The position numbers were made by a program, and so were the translations under genes. The notes beneath the pieces are model-generated. The model ran no database searches, was not told the DNA's origin, and saw only the letters and a program-made list of their open reading frames with translations. Shown piece after piece: positions 33,911-44,064 of a DNA stretch of 64,000 bases (positions within the stretch are counted from its first letter, which is position 1; every line of letters starts with the position of its first letter). Origin of the DNA: Phytophthora hibernalis (Eukaryota; Oomycota; Peronosporomycetes; Peronosporales; Peronosporaceae); the NCBI GenBank assembly GCA_012656075.1, contig JAAKBF010000007.1:1674001-1738000 (forward strand). Reading direction: 5' to 3'.

Positions 33911-33949
33911 TTTTTCGCGAGTCGTGTATTATTCACGACTCGCGAAAAA
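33911..33949. repeat. Perfect 16-bp inverted repeat (hairpin)
   Basis: The arms at 33911-33926 (TTTTTCGCGAGTCGTG) and 33934-33949 pair perfectly around a 7-base loop, TATTATT. Confidence 0.9.
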
Positions 33950-34679
33950 CAACAATTTGCTGGTTGCACGCCTATTCAACACGATCAGTTGACATAGCGA
34001 GAAGGAGAAGGCACGCGCTCGCAATTCCCGAACAACAATGCAGGTGACAGCAGGTCCATCATCCTGTTCACCGTGAACTTCACGCTGTTCGAGCGTTCGT
34101 GTACACGATGAAGCGCATGTCGCAGTTTTAGGAAGTACACTTCAAACACTTCTACACGTACTTCACATGTACGAAGTACATGCATAAGGTACTTCATGCC
34201 AATCAATTTCGTCCGATGTGGAGTCTGTCGATACGATGCAGTCGCGAAACCCTGCAAGCTTCCCATGGCAAGGTCGAAACTAATGGATGAGTGTGCTATC
34301 AATTGGTCGATCTTCTTAAAGCACATGCTCACGTCACCCGCCATTAACACCTGCCAGACTCAGGCCCTGAGCACGTGCCACTCACAGCGGAAAGCCGAGA
34401 TGGACGCAGTTTACAAATCTCATTCAAGCAATAGACCACGATGCCCGGTCTCATCGCTGCACCACCGGCATCTCATTCGTCTGTGGCACGTTGACAGCAA
34501 ACGATTCACTTACACGGCATCAAACGAGTCTTTCCGATGCCCCTGCTCAATCTGCACGGTATCACCACCCCCGTCGTGATCCACCTGAGCTGGATGAGGT
34601 CGTTGCAAGTGCGCGAAACTCCTCGGTGGTGGCTTCGATAGCCGTTCATTCCATTGATCATTCATCAAACATCCACATC

Positions 34680-36340
34680 ATGGTCTTCCAAGCACCAACG
34701 CCAATGAGGGCGTCCGTTGAACAGTCCAAGTCGCCCAGCAACTACTATGATCTCAAGACGCCCGAACACACCACTGGAGACATCGAAAGCGGGGCTCTGC
34801 GGGCCGGCGGCGCGCCTTCCATCTGGTCGCTGCAGAACATTGGTGTGCTCGTGAGTTTTGCTGTGTCACTATCGTGTACGGCATGAGTCTCAGCATCCTG
34901 TATGCCGTCATGAACAACTACCTGTACATGTCTGGTCTGCTCGTTGCCACCGCCAAAGCTCTGGTGAAGATTCCTCGTGTGCTGCGTGTGTTCCTGTCGG
35001 CCCTTTCAGACATCTACCCGATCTTCGGGTACCGTCGTCGGCCATACATGATCATCGGTTGGACAGTTGCCTTCATCGCGTGCTTCATCATGGCTGCAAT
35101 CCCTATTGGTGACCCGTACTACGAGGACTCGTCGCTAGAAGACATTGACCTGGCTGACATGAGTCCCGCGCAGCTGGCGCTCGTGCACACCGACGCACCT
35201 CACCGCGGAATCAAGTTCATCTTCCTCTTCATGCTCGCAAATTTCGGCGCTGTGATTGCGTACGGGCCAACGTACGGTATCTTCATCGAGCTCTCTCAAC
35301 GTGAACCCGTGGTCGCCTCCAGACCAATGTGTTCATGGTGCGTAACGCTTTGGTAATTGTCACGGCTTTCTTGACCGGTCTGTGTCTCAACAGCAGTGAG
35401 TACGGAGGCACCTTCTCCTGGACCATCGGCTTTAACGGCATCATGTGGATCTGCACAGCAGCGTGTTTGGTCACCATTCCGTTCTGCTGGTTCTGCGTGA
35501 CCGAGGAGTGGGTAGAACAGACCAAGTCCATCGGCACCTTCTACAAGGAAATCTACGAGGTGATCCAGAAGGAGCCGTTCTACCGCCTCTTTATCTTCCG
35601 CTACTTCACTAAGATCTTCGCTGCAGTGTCGGTCACAGCGTCCAGCAACATTCAGTCCATTTACGCGGGGTGACACCTCTCAACGACGGTCTTGCGGCGT
35701 GCATCAGCCAAATCTTGATCGTGGCGGGTCTCTTTTCCATCAAGAAGTGGGGTTTACAGTGGAACTGGCAGTACTTGGCCATTTTCTCACAGCTTTTTGC
35801 AGTCTTTGTCGACGCCTTCCCGACGTACTTCACCATCTGGAACGTCTTCCGCAGTCAATGGTTTTGGCTTGGTGTCCCGCTTCTGGAAGAGTTTGTAGGC
35901 GAGTTCGTCGACTACGCTACCACCATCACAATGGTGGAGATTGCTGAGCCCGGTCGTGAAGCCACATCGATGGGCTTCCTCGGCTCTATCACTGCAGCAG
36001 CTCAGCCATTCGGTACGGTCATCACCAAGTCCGTCGATAGCTACTTTGAGATCGGCCAAAAGGCTCTCAAAAGGACGACCACGCGGTGCACATGGACCTC
36101 ACGTACGCCTACCTTATCGCGTACTTGTTCAACATCTCTGCGGTAGTGTTTGCCTTTCTCCTGCCTCGCCAGAAGCACGAGACCCAAGCGATGAAGCTGA
36201 ACGGTAAAAAGAGCAAGCTGATTGGCACCATCTCGGTCGTCATTTTCCTCTTCTCCGTGGTGTGGGCCATCATGACCCACCTCTTGTCTCTGTGGGACTC
36301 GACGTCGTGTCTGCGCATCGCTGGTGGTAGCGGTTGCTAA
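34680..36340 (+). CDS. Folate-biopterin transporter (FBT) family membrane protein
   Basis: MFS-type carrier of the FBT family, which is expanded in oomycetes. After a polar N-terminus (34680-34830) come about 12 hydrophobic segments. The family signature is visible in the first half: LVKIPRVLRVFLSALSD, then PIFGYRRRPYMIIGW. A later loop carries EIAEPGREATSMGFLGSI. The C-terminus ends LWDSTSCLRIAGG. The frame is interrupted at about 34865, 35310 (CCC), 35670 (G4) and 36077 (A4). Each is fixed by one base and the hydrophobic pattern is continuous across all of them, so I treat it as one intact gene of about 550 residues. The substrate (folate, pterin or S-adenosylmethionine in characterised relatives) cannot be assigned. 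Confidence 0.82.
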
Positions 36341-36550
36341 GCTGGAGATGATGTGGGACCGGTTATTCTAAATGAAAAGAATAACTTTCGTGTGTTGGTC
36401 AGTCAATTTTCTCCCTATTGCCTTAGTACCTCACTTCTCTTTCTGGAAAACAGCACACAGCCAAAACAGCACAGGCGTCAAAAATCACTATTCAACCTAA
36501 ACGATACAGTGGACTGCATGTTGTGCATTAACGAACAAATACTTGTGCAT

Positions 36551-37516
36551 TTAGAGATCACTGTCGATATCGTCGAAGGCCTCATCGATCTTGTCCCACA
36601 ACGCGTTTGCAGCAGTGAAATGGTCCGTTGCAGGGTCCAACTCGAATCGAACGATTTGCTGATTGGCAGGCACATGAATCTCTACATTCAGCGTGTTAGA
36701 GCTGTCTTTTTCATTTCCACAGCGGCACTCACCTCCAACAATGTTCGGCCCGCTAAAGTCCCATCGAATGCCCGTGACGGACGCGTAGAGCGCCATCTTA
36801 TTCCTAAAAACACGCAGACAGCCAGATCACAATACCATCAGCATCTTGCTCCCTTCCACGTCACTCTGCAGTCGACGTACTTTGCCATAGGAATATCATT
36901 CTGATGCGCAGCATTGTACTGTATGAGCTCCTGTCTCGCCTCCTCGTATTTGTCCAGCAACAGGTTGAGCGACTCTTTGGACGTCGTGAATCCCCGCAAG
37001 CGACGAAGCATCAAAGCGTCAAAACCAGATTAAGGAAAACCACTGAAGTCTTACAGTAATTCCACAATAAAAACATAAAATAAATGAAAAAATATAGGTG
37101 GAGGAGGATATTTTTCGTTGAGTCGGAAGCGGTCCAGCTGCACGGTCATGTCTCGCTTGATGGCGTCCAGCTCCTGCAGTCGCTTGTGAAGTTGCTCGTT
37201 GCGGTGTTTGGCCGCCAGTTCCTTCTCCTCCCACTCGCTGAGGTTCGCGCGCAGATCTGATAATCATAGCAAACTCTTTAAATTAATTACCAATAAGAAA
37301 ATATGTTTGTGTTTTTTGCTTACGCGCGAGCTGCTTCTGCGCCGCGCTCTGGCGACTCTGGAGCATACTGGCGATGTCCTTGCGCTTCTGCACGAGCACA
37401 CGCAGTCGCTGTGCGTCCTTGGGGGCGTCAGCGTGGAACATGCCTTCGACATGGCCGCAGATCTCCTGCACCTCGGGCCACGACAGCTCATCACCAACAC
37501 TCCGATTTACATCCAT
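36551..37516 (-). CDS. SPC24: SPC24-like kinetochore subunit
   Basis: Exons are 37324-37516, 37112-37256, 36881-37017 and 36551-36803. Introns 37257-37323 and 36804-36880 are GT-AG. The intron 37018-37111 appears to be AT-AC (see findings). The N-terminal two thirds is a long coiled coil (LVQKRKDIASMLQSRQSAAQ, then LHKRLQELDAIKRDM). The C-terminal exon forms a compact domain with LYASVTGIRWDF and FTAANALWDKID, matching the Spc24 pattern of a globular head after a coiled coil with a final aromatic-x-ANxxW helix. In the Ndc80 complex this subunit links microtubule binding to the inner kinetochore. The assignment rests on remembered family pattern; another small coiled-coil kinetochore protein is the main alternative. 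Confidence 0.6.
37018..37111 (-). other. Candidate U12-type AT-AC intron
   Basis: On the minus strand the segment begins ATATCCTCC, contains TTTTCCTTAATCT near its end (U12 branch-site consensus TTCCTTRAC) and stops 12 bases after the presumed branch adenosine at TTTTGAC. No usable GT donor exists between the two coding blocks it separates. The reading frame joins cleanly only if the A5 run before the donor is really A6. Confidence 0.55.
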
Positions 37517-37704
37517 CGCTCACGAACTTTAATCTCCCTCAATAAAAACGACTTGCATTCTGTAATTATTTAACGTGAATGCAATTTTGCGGTATACCGT
37601 AAATTGAATTTCACAGCATGTATTCATAAAGGTTATTAAGTATGACTTGATCTTGAAAATTGAATTTTACGTTGGACTGAAAACGCTCTGCCCCAGTCAG
37701 TACC

Positions 37705-40700
37705 ATGTCGTTCCGGTCGCTGCTGGAGGCGGCCATGGGGACGCGCAGGGCGTCCCACAAGACGAACTGGGGCGTATCGACGCGGAAGTGGACAGACTGG
37801 ACGATGACGCTGCATCCGATGGTACGTCCCTGTTACCACCTCTTAATACTCGATTGTTTTACCAACGAAAGGTCTTGTTGACTGGTTTACAGGTCCCATA
37901 GAAGAGAGCGACGACGCGTACGAGCCGCCGTCCGACGAGGAGGACGAGGACGTCGGCAACGAGGAGGAAGACGAGGACTCGGACATTGAACGCCAGCTGT
38001 GGGGCAAGTCTCGCAAGCGCAGAAGACGCGGCGGCCAGGGCAGACGACGACGGCGCAGACACACGGGCAAGCGCAGCGTGCGGCCACCAAAGTGCCACCG
38101 GAGCTGGCCAATGTGCTGGGAGAAGCCAACATGCTCTACGCCTCCCACCAGTACGACGAGGCCATTACGCTGCTCAAGGACTTTATCAAGAAGGCGCCGA
38201 CGATCCCGGACCCGTACCACACGCTGGGGATGATCTACGAAGACCGACAGGACCGGATCAAGGCGCTGCAGTTCTTCTTGATCGCGTGCACGCTGACGCC
38301 GCAGGACGCAGAGCTCTGGAAGCGCGTGGGGCGCATTGCCAAGGACGAGAAAAACTTCGATCAGGCGCTGTTTTGCTTTAAAAGGCAAGCAGCGCAGACC
38401 CGAAGGACAAGGAGGCACTGTTTAGCTACGCAGAACTATGTCGAGAACAGGGTGACAACCGGCGAGCAGCAGAGGTCTTTAGGAAGCTCACGGTGCTCAT
38501 CCCGAACGATTTATCACTCTGGATCCAAATTGCCGAGGCGTACCATTGCAACGAGCAGGAAGACGAGGCAGTGGATGCGCTCAAAATGTGTATTGAAAAG
38601 GCGGCGACACTGGACCCGACGCGGAATTTGCATTCTTCAAAGTATGAGCTAAACGCTGTGAATATGCTCGCGGACCTGTACATTACACTCAAGAAGTATC
38701 GAGACGCCATCAATGTGATTCATCACTTGCACGCACGATATGCTGCTTCTCAAGATCCTGATCAGGTTGAAGGTGACCCCGGTGGCTTACCACTTGACAT
38801 TGCTGTGAAGTACGGCATCTGTCACTTATTTGAACGTGATTTTACCACGGCCGAGTCTATGTTTACGCATTTGTTTGCTCAGGAGGTGGAAGTTTTTGGT
38901 GATCTGTACCTTGATGTGGCCGACGCGTACATCGCGCTGGGAGACCAAGACCGTGAGGCAGCAGCAATATTGCAGCAGTTGCTTGGTCGGGAAGAATTCC
39001 CCGTTGAGCAGATCTGGATTAAGTTCGCTGAGTGCCACGACCGTCTTGGTATATATGATGTGGCTGTGGAGTACTACGAGAAGGCCTTAGCCCACCAGCG
39101 CTTGTCGCCAGAATTGGCAGTGGGCCCGGAGCTAATGCTTAAGACTATGCAAGCCACACGAAAGAAAAACAGTCCACTGGAAGGAATCGCGCTGCTGAAG
39201 GAGTATTTACCGGAGACAATGCGGCCTCCAATTCGACCGTATTGGATAAACACCTCGGGGAAAAATAGGAACCAAGACACATTATCTGCTCAAGGAGGTG
39301 AAAACGGAAGAGGTCATGATTTAATAGATGACAGTGATGTTGAAGAGCTGGAAGAAGAAGTCGAAGATGATGAAGATGCTGAGGACCAAACTCGAATGGA
39401 AATGACACATGACCCGTCACTATCAGTGGATGCAATGGAGAACGGAATACGTCTGAAATTGCTGATCGAGTGGGGCCACTTGAAAAAGCTATCAGGCGAA
39501 GCTGAGGTGCTCTGCCAGGTGGGAATTCCAATTATCCTTACGTCTTTGAGCCAGACGTCGTTCCGATTATCGGGTCGGGTAAAGAACCCGCTGACGGATC
39601 GGCACGACGTTATCTCTGAAAGTGATGCACAGTCGATGGGCTTTCAAGTTTTGAAGTCTGAGTACCTGGTAGATATCACTGACTCACGACAACGCGAGTC
39701 GTTCATGGGTATCATCATGCGCGTGGCACAACAAATTGTGATTTCACGTGCGCTTGGCGAGCAGCAATACTACAATTTGGTGATCGACGTCGCGCAAACG
39801 CTTACTGAACTGGGCAAATATGTTGCAGCGATCGAACTTCTTACGGATGTGAACACGTCAGACAAGATCTCAAAGCCCACCCTGCGCTTCGAGTTGCGGT
39901 TCTTAGCACTCGTAATTGCCCTTGAATTCAAGGAGAATCGCATGGCGTACGAGTGCGCGCGCTTGAACATCATGGAGGACCCGCACAATCTGGGTTACTG
40001 GAACCTGTTCTCGCGCGTGATTGCTATCACTGGTGTATTTTCGTGGCACCAGAAGTTCCTTGCTAAGTTGCTGCGTGACGACCCGGAGAGTTACCCGGCC
40101 ATCCTACTTGCTGGCCATCAGTCTTCTGCCTGGGATATCGCATCACTTACGGTGGGCGAGCTAACACTTGCTCATCAAAAACACCCGAACGATCCGCTTA
40201 CGCTGTTTTGTATCGGCTTGGCCTTCCTGTCGGCGTCAATGCAGCGCACCATTAACGATCGACAACTCACCGTTGCGAAAGCTTTCGCGTTCCTGCAGCA
40301 ATACGAGCGCAGCCGTTTAACTTCTCCCAGTGATATCACGTCGGACATCCGTCAGATTGAAGCCTGGTACAACATTGGCCGCGCTCACCAGCAATTGGTA
40401 CGTTCCTGATCTTGATGATTCAGCTAGGTAGACTTGCGTCAAGGTCGTCGGTATCACATTGGGCCATATTTGCTAACATCCGGCAATCTTTTGCAGGGTC
40501 TGTTTCACTTGGCAATCCCGATGTATGAGCGAGTGCTCCGATTTTGTGAGAAGGGCAACGACCAGCAACGTGAAGTACCGCCAGAGTATTTGCTCTGTCG
40601 AGAAACAGCCTACAACCTGTCCCTCATATACAAGCAAAGGTGCGTTCCTAACCGCAAAGTGAGATGAAAGGCAAGTGTCTGACAGTTTTGTGGTGTACTC

Positions 40701-40766
40701 GTGGAGCTCAGTGGGGCTAACGATCTAGCCAGGTATCTGATAGCAAAGTATTTAACGATTGGGTAA
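37705..40766 (+). CDS. TFIIIC TPR subunit (TFC4/GTF3C3 family)
   Basis: RNA polymerase III general factor subunit that binds tRNA-gene promoters. Exon 1 is 37705-37821 and the intron 37822-37892. A large exon runs to 40397; introns 40398-40496 and 40640-40732 follow, and the stop is at 40766. The N-terminus is acidic, then Arg-rich. TPR arrays begin at about 38100 (ANMLYASHQYDEAITLL, PDPYHTLGMIYEDRQD, WKRVGRIAKDEKNFDQAL) and continue through 39150. An acidic linker at 39310-39400 separates the second TPR block. The C-terminus (YNLSLIYKQ, then a short hydrophobic end) matches the conserved tail of the family. One-base deficits occur near 37738 (G4), 38035 and 38390. Confidence 0.86.
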
Positions 40767-41160
40767 GCTAGGCACCCCTGAAGGTATCACCACCGGGCTT
40801 GCACATCCATTCGGCTGTAGCGCTCGACACGGGTTGGCGATGAGCTGGTGAACCTGCACGGGTGCTACCCATGCTTGCCGCCTTCAACCAGATAATGGCC
40901 TCGTACGAGCTGTCCATTTCAATTTCAACGCCGTGGAGTGAAAGTGAACGAAGAGCCCAGATGGAGGCTTGGTAAGTCTCAATTTTGTTGTATCGACCTC
41001 GGCAAGGCGACCTGGTAACCCCCTGATCAACGTACCGGTAGTGCAGTTGTCCGGCACGTTGAACTCGACCACCGGAATATTTGAAGTATGCCACATAAAC
41101 CCTAATGCCAACGCGATCCATACACATAACCATCACTCTGCAAAAGAACCCGCACTGAGT
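40767..41160. other. Intergenic spacer, no gene recognised
   Basis: Open frames on the minus strand here run into the antisense of the dynein gene and have no family match that I know. Confidence 0.4.
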
Positions 41161-42920
41161 ATGACGTCGGGGAGGATCTGTGGCAGCAGATGCTGCGCGA
41201 CTGCTCCGTGCGCTCCAGCTGCCGGCCGCCAACCTGCTGCTGGTGGGCGACGCGGAGAGCGGCAAGTCTGCGCTACTGGCCCGGCTGGACGAGGCCAAAC
41301 TGGAGGTTGCAGAAGAGGCCCACGCCGTGGACACGTTGCTGGCCTTCAAGACGCTGGACGTGCTGGACCCACGGGCTAAGGAGAGCGGCGGGGATGCTTC
41401 TGGTGGGTAGAATAAGATTTTATAATTGTTGAAATGATGAAACCTTGTGTTTTAACTATTTAAAATTGTGGTTTTAACAGAGGACGTGATGGCACACATC
41501 GGCACGTGGAGTTTGAACGATTTAAGCCTAAAAGACCTCATCAAGATCGCAGTCAAGCCCCAGACGCTGCAGAAGGTGGAGATTGGAGAGAAGGAGATAC
41601 TATTTGGGAGTATTAATTGTTTGTTTTTAATGTAGACGGTGGTGGGAATTGTACTGGATCTGTCGCGGCCCTGGACGATCAAGAGCTCGTTGGAGCAGTG
41701 GGTGTCTGCCTTGGAAGGACAGCTGCTGGAACAGATTAATCACTTGACGCCGGAGGCTCGGAATGAGCTGTACGCGGCGATGAAGCGGCATATTCTGACC
41801 TATCAAGACCCGGTATGTGAGCCGAGTTTATGATGTTGAGGGTGATGCTGACGGGAATCTGTTGAGTTTTTAGAGCGTGGACCACTCGGCGCCGACGCCA
41901 ATGGACACGTCCACGAACGAATTCGTACGAAATTGTTATGCGTACGTGAAGCTTATGAGGTTTACTGCGTGCTGACGGGTTTTGTCTGGTTTGATCGTAG
42001 ATGGAGGAAGGCGTGCTATCGAAGAACCTGGGTGTACCCTTGGTACTCATTGTGGCCAAAGCTGATGTACGTGGTCGTGAAATCCAAGTCGTATTGCTTG
42101 TGCTGAATCTCGTTGCTTTAGTTGCGCCCGGAAAACTCGGTGAAGATGGACTACATCGAGTATACCCTTCGCCAGTTTGCGATTCGATGTAAGGATATGG
42201 TGCGCATTTGTCGTTTACCAGCTACGCTCTCTAACGTATCGTTTGCGTTAATGGCAGATGGCGCGTCGGTGGTGTTTACATCCGCGAAGACGGGTTCCAA
42301 CGTGGACACACTCCGCAAGTACATCCTGCACCGTGCCTATCCGTCACAGTTCAAATTTACGGAACCACCACAACTCGTCGACCACAACCGTATCTTCATT
42401 CCGTCAGGTTACGACTCGTTCGAACTTGTAAACCAGAGTCTTGTGGGCTCGCAGACCCGTTGGCCAGCTGACAAACCATTTGAGAAAATTGTCCCCGCTC
42501 CGACCGAAGACACGGATGAATCTGCCACGTTACTTGCTGCAGATATTCGTCACGACAGTCATGAGCAGTGGCTGGAAAACTGGAGAAGGCTGCAGGCGCA
42601 GGCCTAGAAGAGCTGCAGAAGCAAAGTATTGAAGCTAGCAAGAAGGCAGAGCAGGCATCAGTTGCTCGCCGTGCGGCCTCTGATCGCCGAAAGCGTGAAG
42701 AGAAGGATGTGAGCTCGAAGCACTTGCAGAACTTCTTCAACAATCTGCTTAGCCGGCCGGAGAAGACTAGATCTTCTCGATCACTGAGTGACAAAAGGTA
42801 AAGGTCGACATTGCTACGCATGAATGCCGAGTAGTAGGGACTGACGTGGATTTTTGTATGAAGCTGCAGAAGGAAAAGAGTGACAAATCGCTGGGTGAGT
42901 CCAAGGGTTCGGACGCATAG
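41161..42920 (+). CDS. Cytoplasmic dynein light intermediate chain
   Basis: Cargo-linking GTPase-fold subunit of cytoplasmic dynein. The start at 41161 reads into EDLWQQMLRD after restoring one G near 41170. The P-loop GDAESGKSALL is at 41249. Exons continue via introns 41405-41480, 41576-41635, 41813-41873, 41947-42000, 42067-42120 and 42189-42257. Family blocks are TVVGIVLDLSRPWTI, GVLSKNLGVPLVLIVAKAD, YGASVVFTSAKTGSNVDTLR and VDHNRIFIPSGYDSF. The C-terminal region is basic coiled coil, then HLQNFFNNLLSRPEKTR, an effector-binding-type amphipathic helix. One-base deficits lie near 41940, 42580 (A4) and 42797 (A4). The stop is 104 bp from the left end of the Maverick. Confidence 0.88.
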
Positions 42921-43017
42921 GGCTTTAATTACTTTACCTCGCCCGCACACGTTGCTATGTAGTGCTTGTAGTGACCAGCAGTCTACAACCGTTGGATATT
43001 CTCAAAGGCCCTTGGAT

Positions 43018-43023
43018 AGTGTC
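43018..43023. repeat. Target-site duplication of the Maverick, left (AGTGTC)
   Basis: Six bases identical to 61217-61222, the usual length for Mavericks/Polintons. Confidence 0.9.
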
Positions 43024-43180
43024 AGTAGTAATACTTAGAACATTACGCCGGCAATTTTTTCCTTACCGTAATTTACCACCGAGAACATTCCTGAAACCTT
43101 CTTTCGGGACAGCAGCGATTTCAACGACGCAACCTCTCGACCACCTTAGAGCGAGAGCCACGACTTTTCAATATTAGGAT
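43024..43180 (+). repeat. Maverick left terminal inverted repeat
   Basis: The outer 121 bp (43024-43144) are identical to the reverse complement of 61096-61216. Inside this, similarity continues for about 35 bp with a 10-bp indel and several substitutions, then ends. Short open frames here are only repeat sequence. Confidence 0.93.
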
Positions 43181-43306
43181 AGTTTTAGAACCGCTCGGCT
43201 GTTGGAATACAAAGCAAGATTTTTAATATAGAAAGTCAAATGATCCTGTACAAGAATCTTAATTATATAAAGCCTATATCATATATACGAACAACCGATC
43301 CAAACA

Positions 43307-43633
43307 ATGACCATAACCACGTGCAATTACATTATGAAAAATGGAAGACAATGTCCGAAGTCCAAAACTTTAGATCGATGCTACGTTCATCCTATCTCTA
43401 AATATCCAGAACCAGAAATGAATGTTGATACAGCAGAGGAAATGATCATGACTATATTCGACAGCGACAATGATGAAGAGATTTTGTGTCCTTGTGGAAA
43501 AGCTACTAAGCGTTGGAATTATGCTCATCACTGTTCATTTCCTAAGCATAAAACATGGGTAAAGATGATGCCTGAACCAAAGACAATTAGATCGTGGATT
43601 GCTACTGGTAAAGGGCTTGGTGGTTTTAACTAA
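43307..43633 (+). CDS. Maverick small Cys/His protein
   Basis: 108 residues. The N-terminus has CNYIMKNGRQCPKS and CYVHP, a C-x(9)-C-x(8)-C-x2-H pattern that suggests a small zinc knuckle; similar motifs occur in many large-DNA-virus proteins. A second pair, CPCGK, and a later HHC may form another site. The centre is acidic. It is preceded by a TATA-like CTATATCATATATA at about 43274-43287. The function is unknown. Confidence 0.6.
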   Translation: MTITTCNYIMKNGRQCPKSKTLDRCYVHPISKYPEPEMNVDTAEEMIMTIFDSDNDEEILCPCGKATKRWNYAHHCSFPKHKTWVKMMPEPKTIRSWIATGKGLGGFN

Positions 43634-43727
43634 TTCTAACTTTCACAGGATTTCTCATGATTTCCAAATTTATTTATTTTTCTCAAAAATTAAGTAGGCT
43701 ATGTATATAGATACCCCAACTGATAAC

Positions 43728-44020
43728 ATGTCGTTCGAACTTACTTTTGGAAAATACAAATTGAGGAAGTATATTCTTCCGATCCCGGCTATTGTCGATG
43801 GATGCATAATCAACCCAATCTTAACATTAGCTAGGACATCAAGATATTCCTTCACTCCAAGTTTCTTAGTAATGATAACTCGTATATGATGCCATGGGGT
43901 AAATACAAGGGTAAGACTCTCAAGCAGATCAGTCGAATGGATCCAAATTACATCGACTGGCTTCGCAAAAGTGAATTCGTAATTGAGAAATGTCCTAAGC
44001 TACTCAAGGAACTTAACTAA
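43728..44020 (+). CDS. Maverick protein with two GKYKG-type modules (broken frame)
   Basis: FELTFGKYK near the N-terminus and MPWGKYKGKTLKQI at 43880 match the short module of the DUF3820 / exonuclease-associated FGK(Y/H)KG family, followed each time by a D-P-x-Y...W segment. The two modules are in different frames. Restoring one base near 43762 and reading through a TAG near 43832 would join them into one protein of about 97 residues. It starts at 43728, 17 bp after TATATAG. It ends in a hairpin that overlaps the stop codon. The function is unknown. Confidence 0.5.
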
Positions 44021-44048
44021 GAGACAAAAAGAAGTTTTTTGTCTCTTA
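44018..44048. terminator. Hairpin between convergent Maverick genes
   Basis: A perfect 13-bp inverted repeat (TAAGAGACAAAAA at 44018-44030 and its complement at 44036-44048) with a 5-base loop. It lies exactly at the stop codon of the upstream gene and 17 bp from the end of the capsid gene on the other strand. Hairpins at transcript ends are known in mimivirus-type viruses; a 3'-end role here is inferred. Confidence 0.55.
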
Positions 44049-44064
44049 AAATGGTATCGACAAC

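Larger units (their letters stand above)
33114..34679. other. Long intergenic region with two unrecognised minus frames
   Basis: Minus-strand open frames of 164 codons (33475-33969) and 121 codons (33985-34350) lie end to end. Their composition looks protein-like (for example VEVFEVYFLKLRHALHRVHER), so they may be one broken gene or a mobile-element remnant. I recognise no domain. Two strong hairpins lie within or beside them. Confidence 0.35.

Noticed and set aside
40768..41349. 193-codon minus frame between TFIIIC and dynein genes
   Set aside because: Its N-terminal third is antisense to the dynein P-loop exon, and the rest has no recognisable family.
42962..43177. Open frame spanning the left TIR (and its twin at 61039-61233)
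   Set aside because: Both translate the same inverted repeat; the similarity comes from the TIR, not from a protein family.
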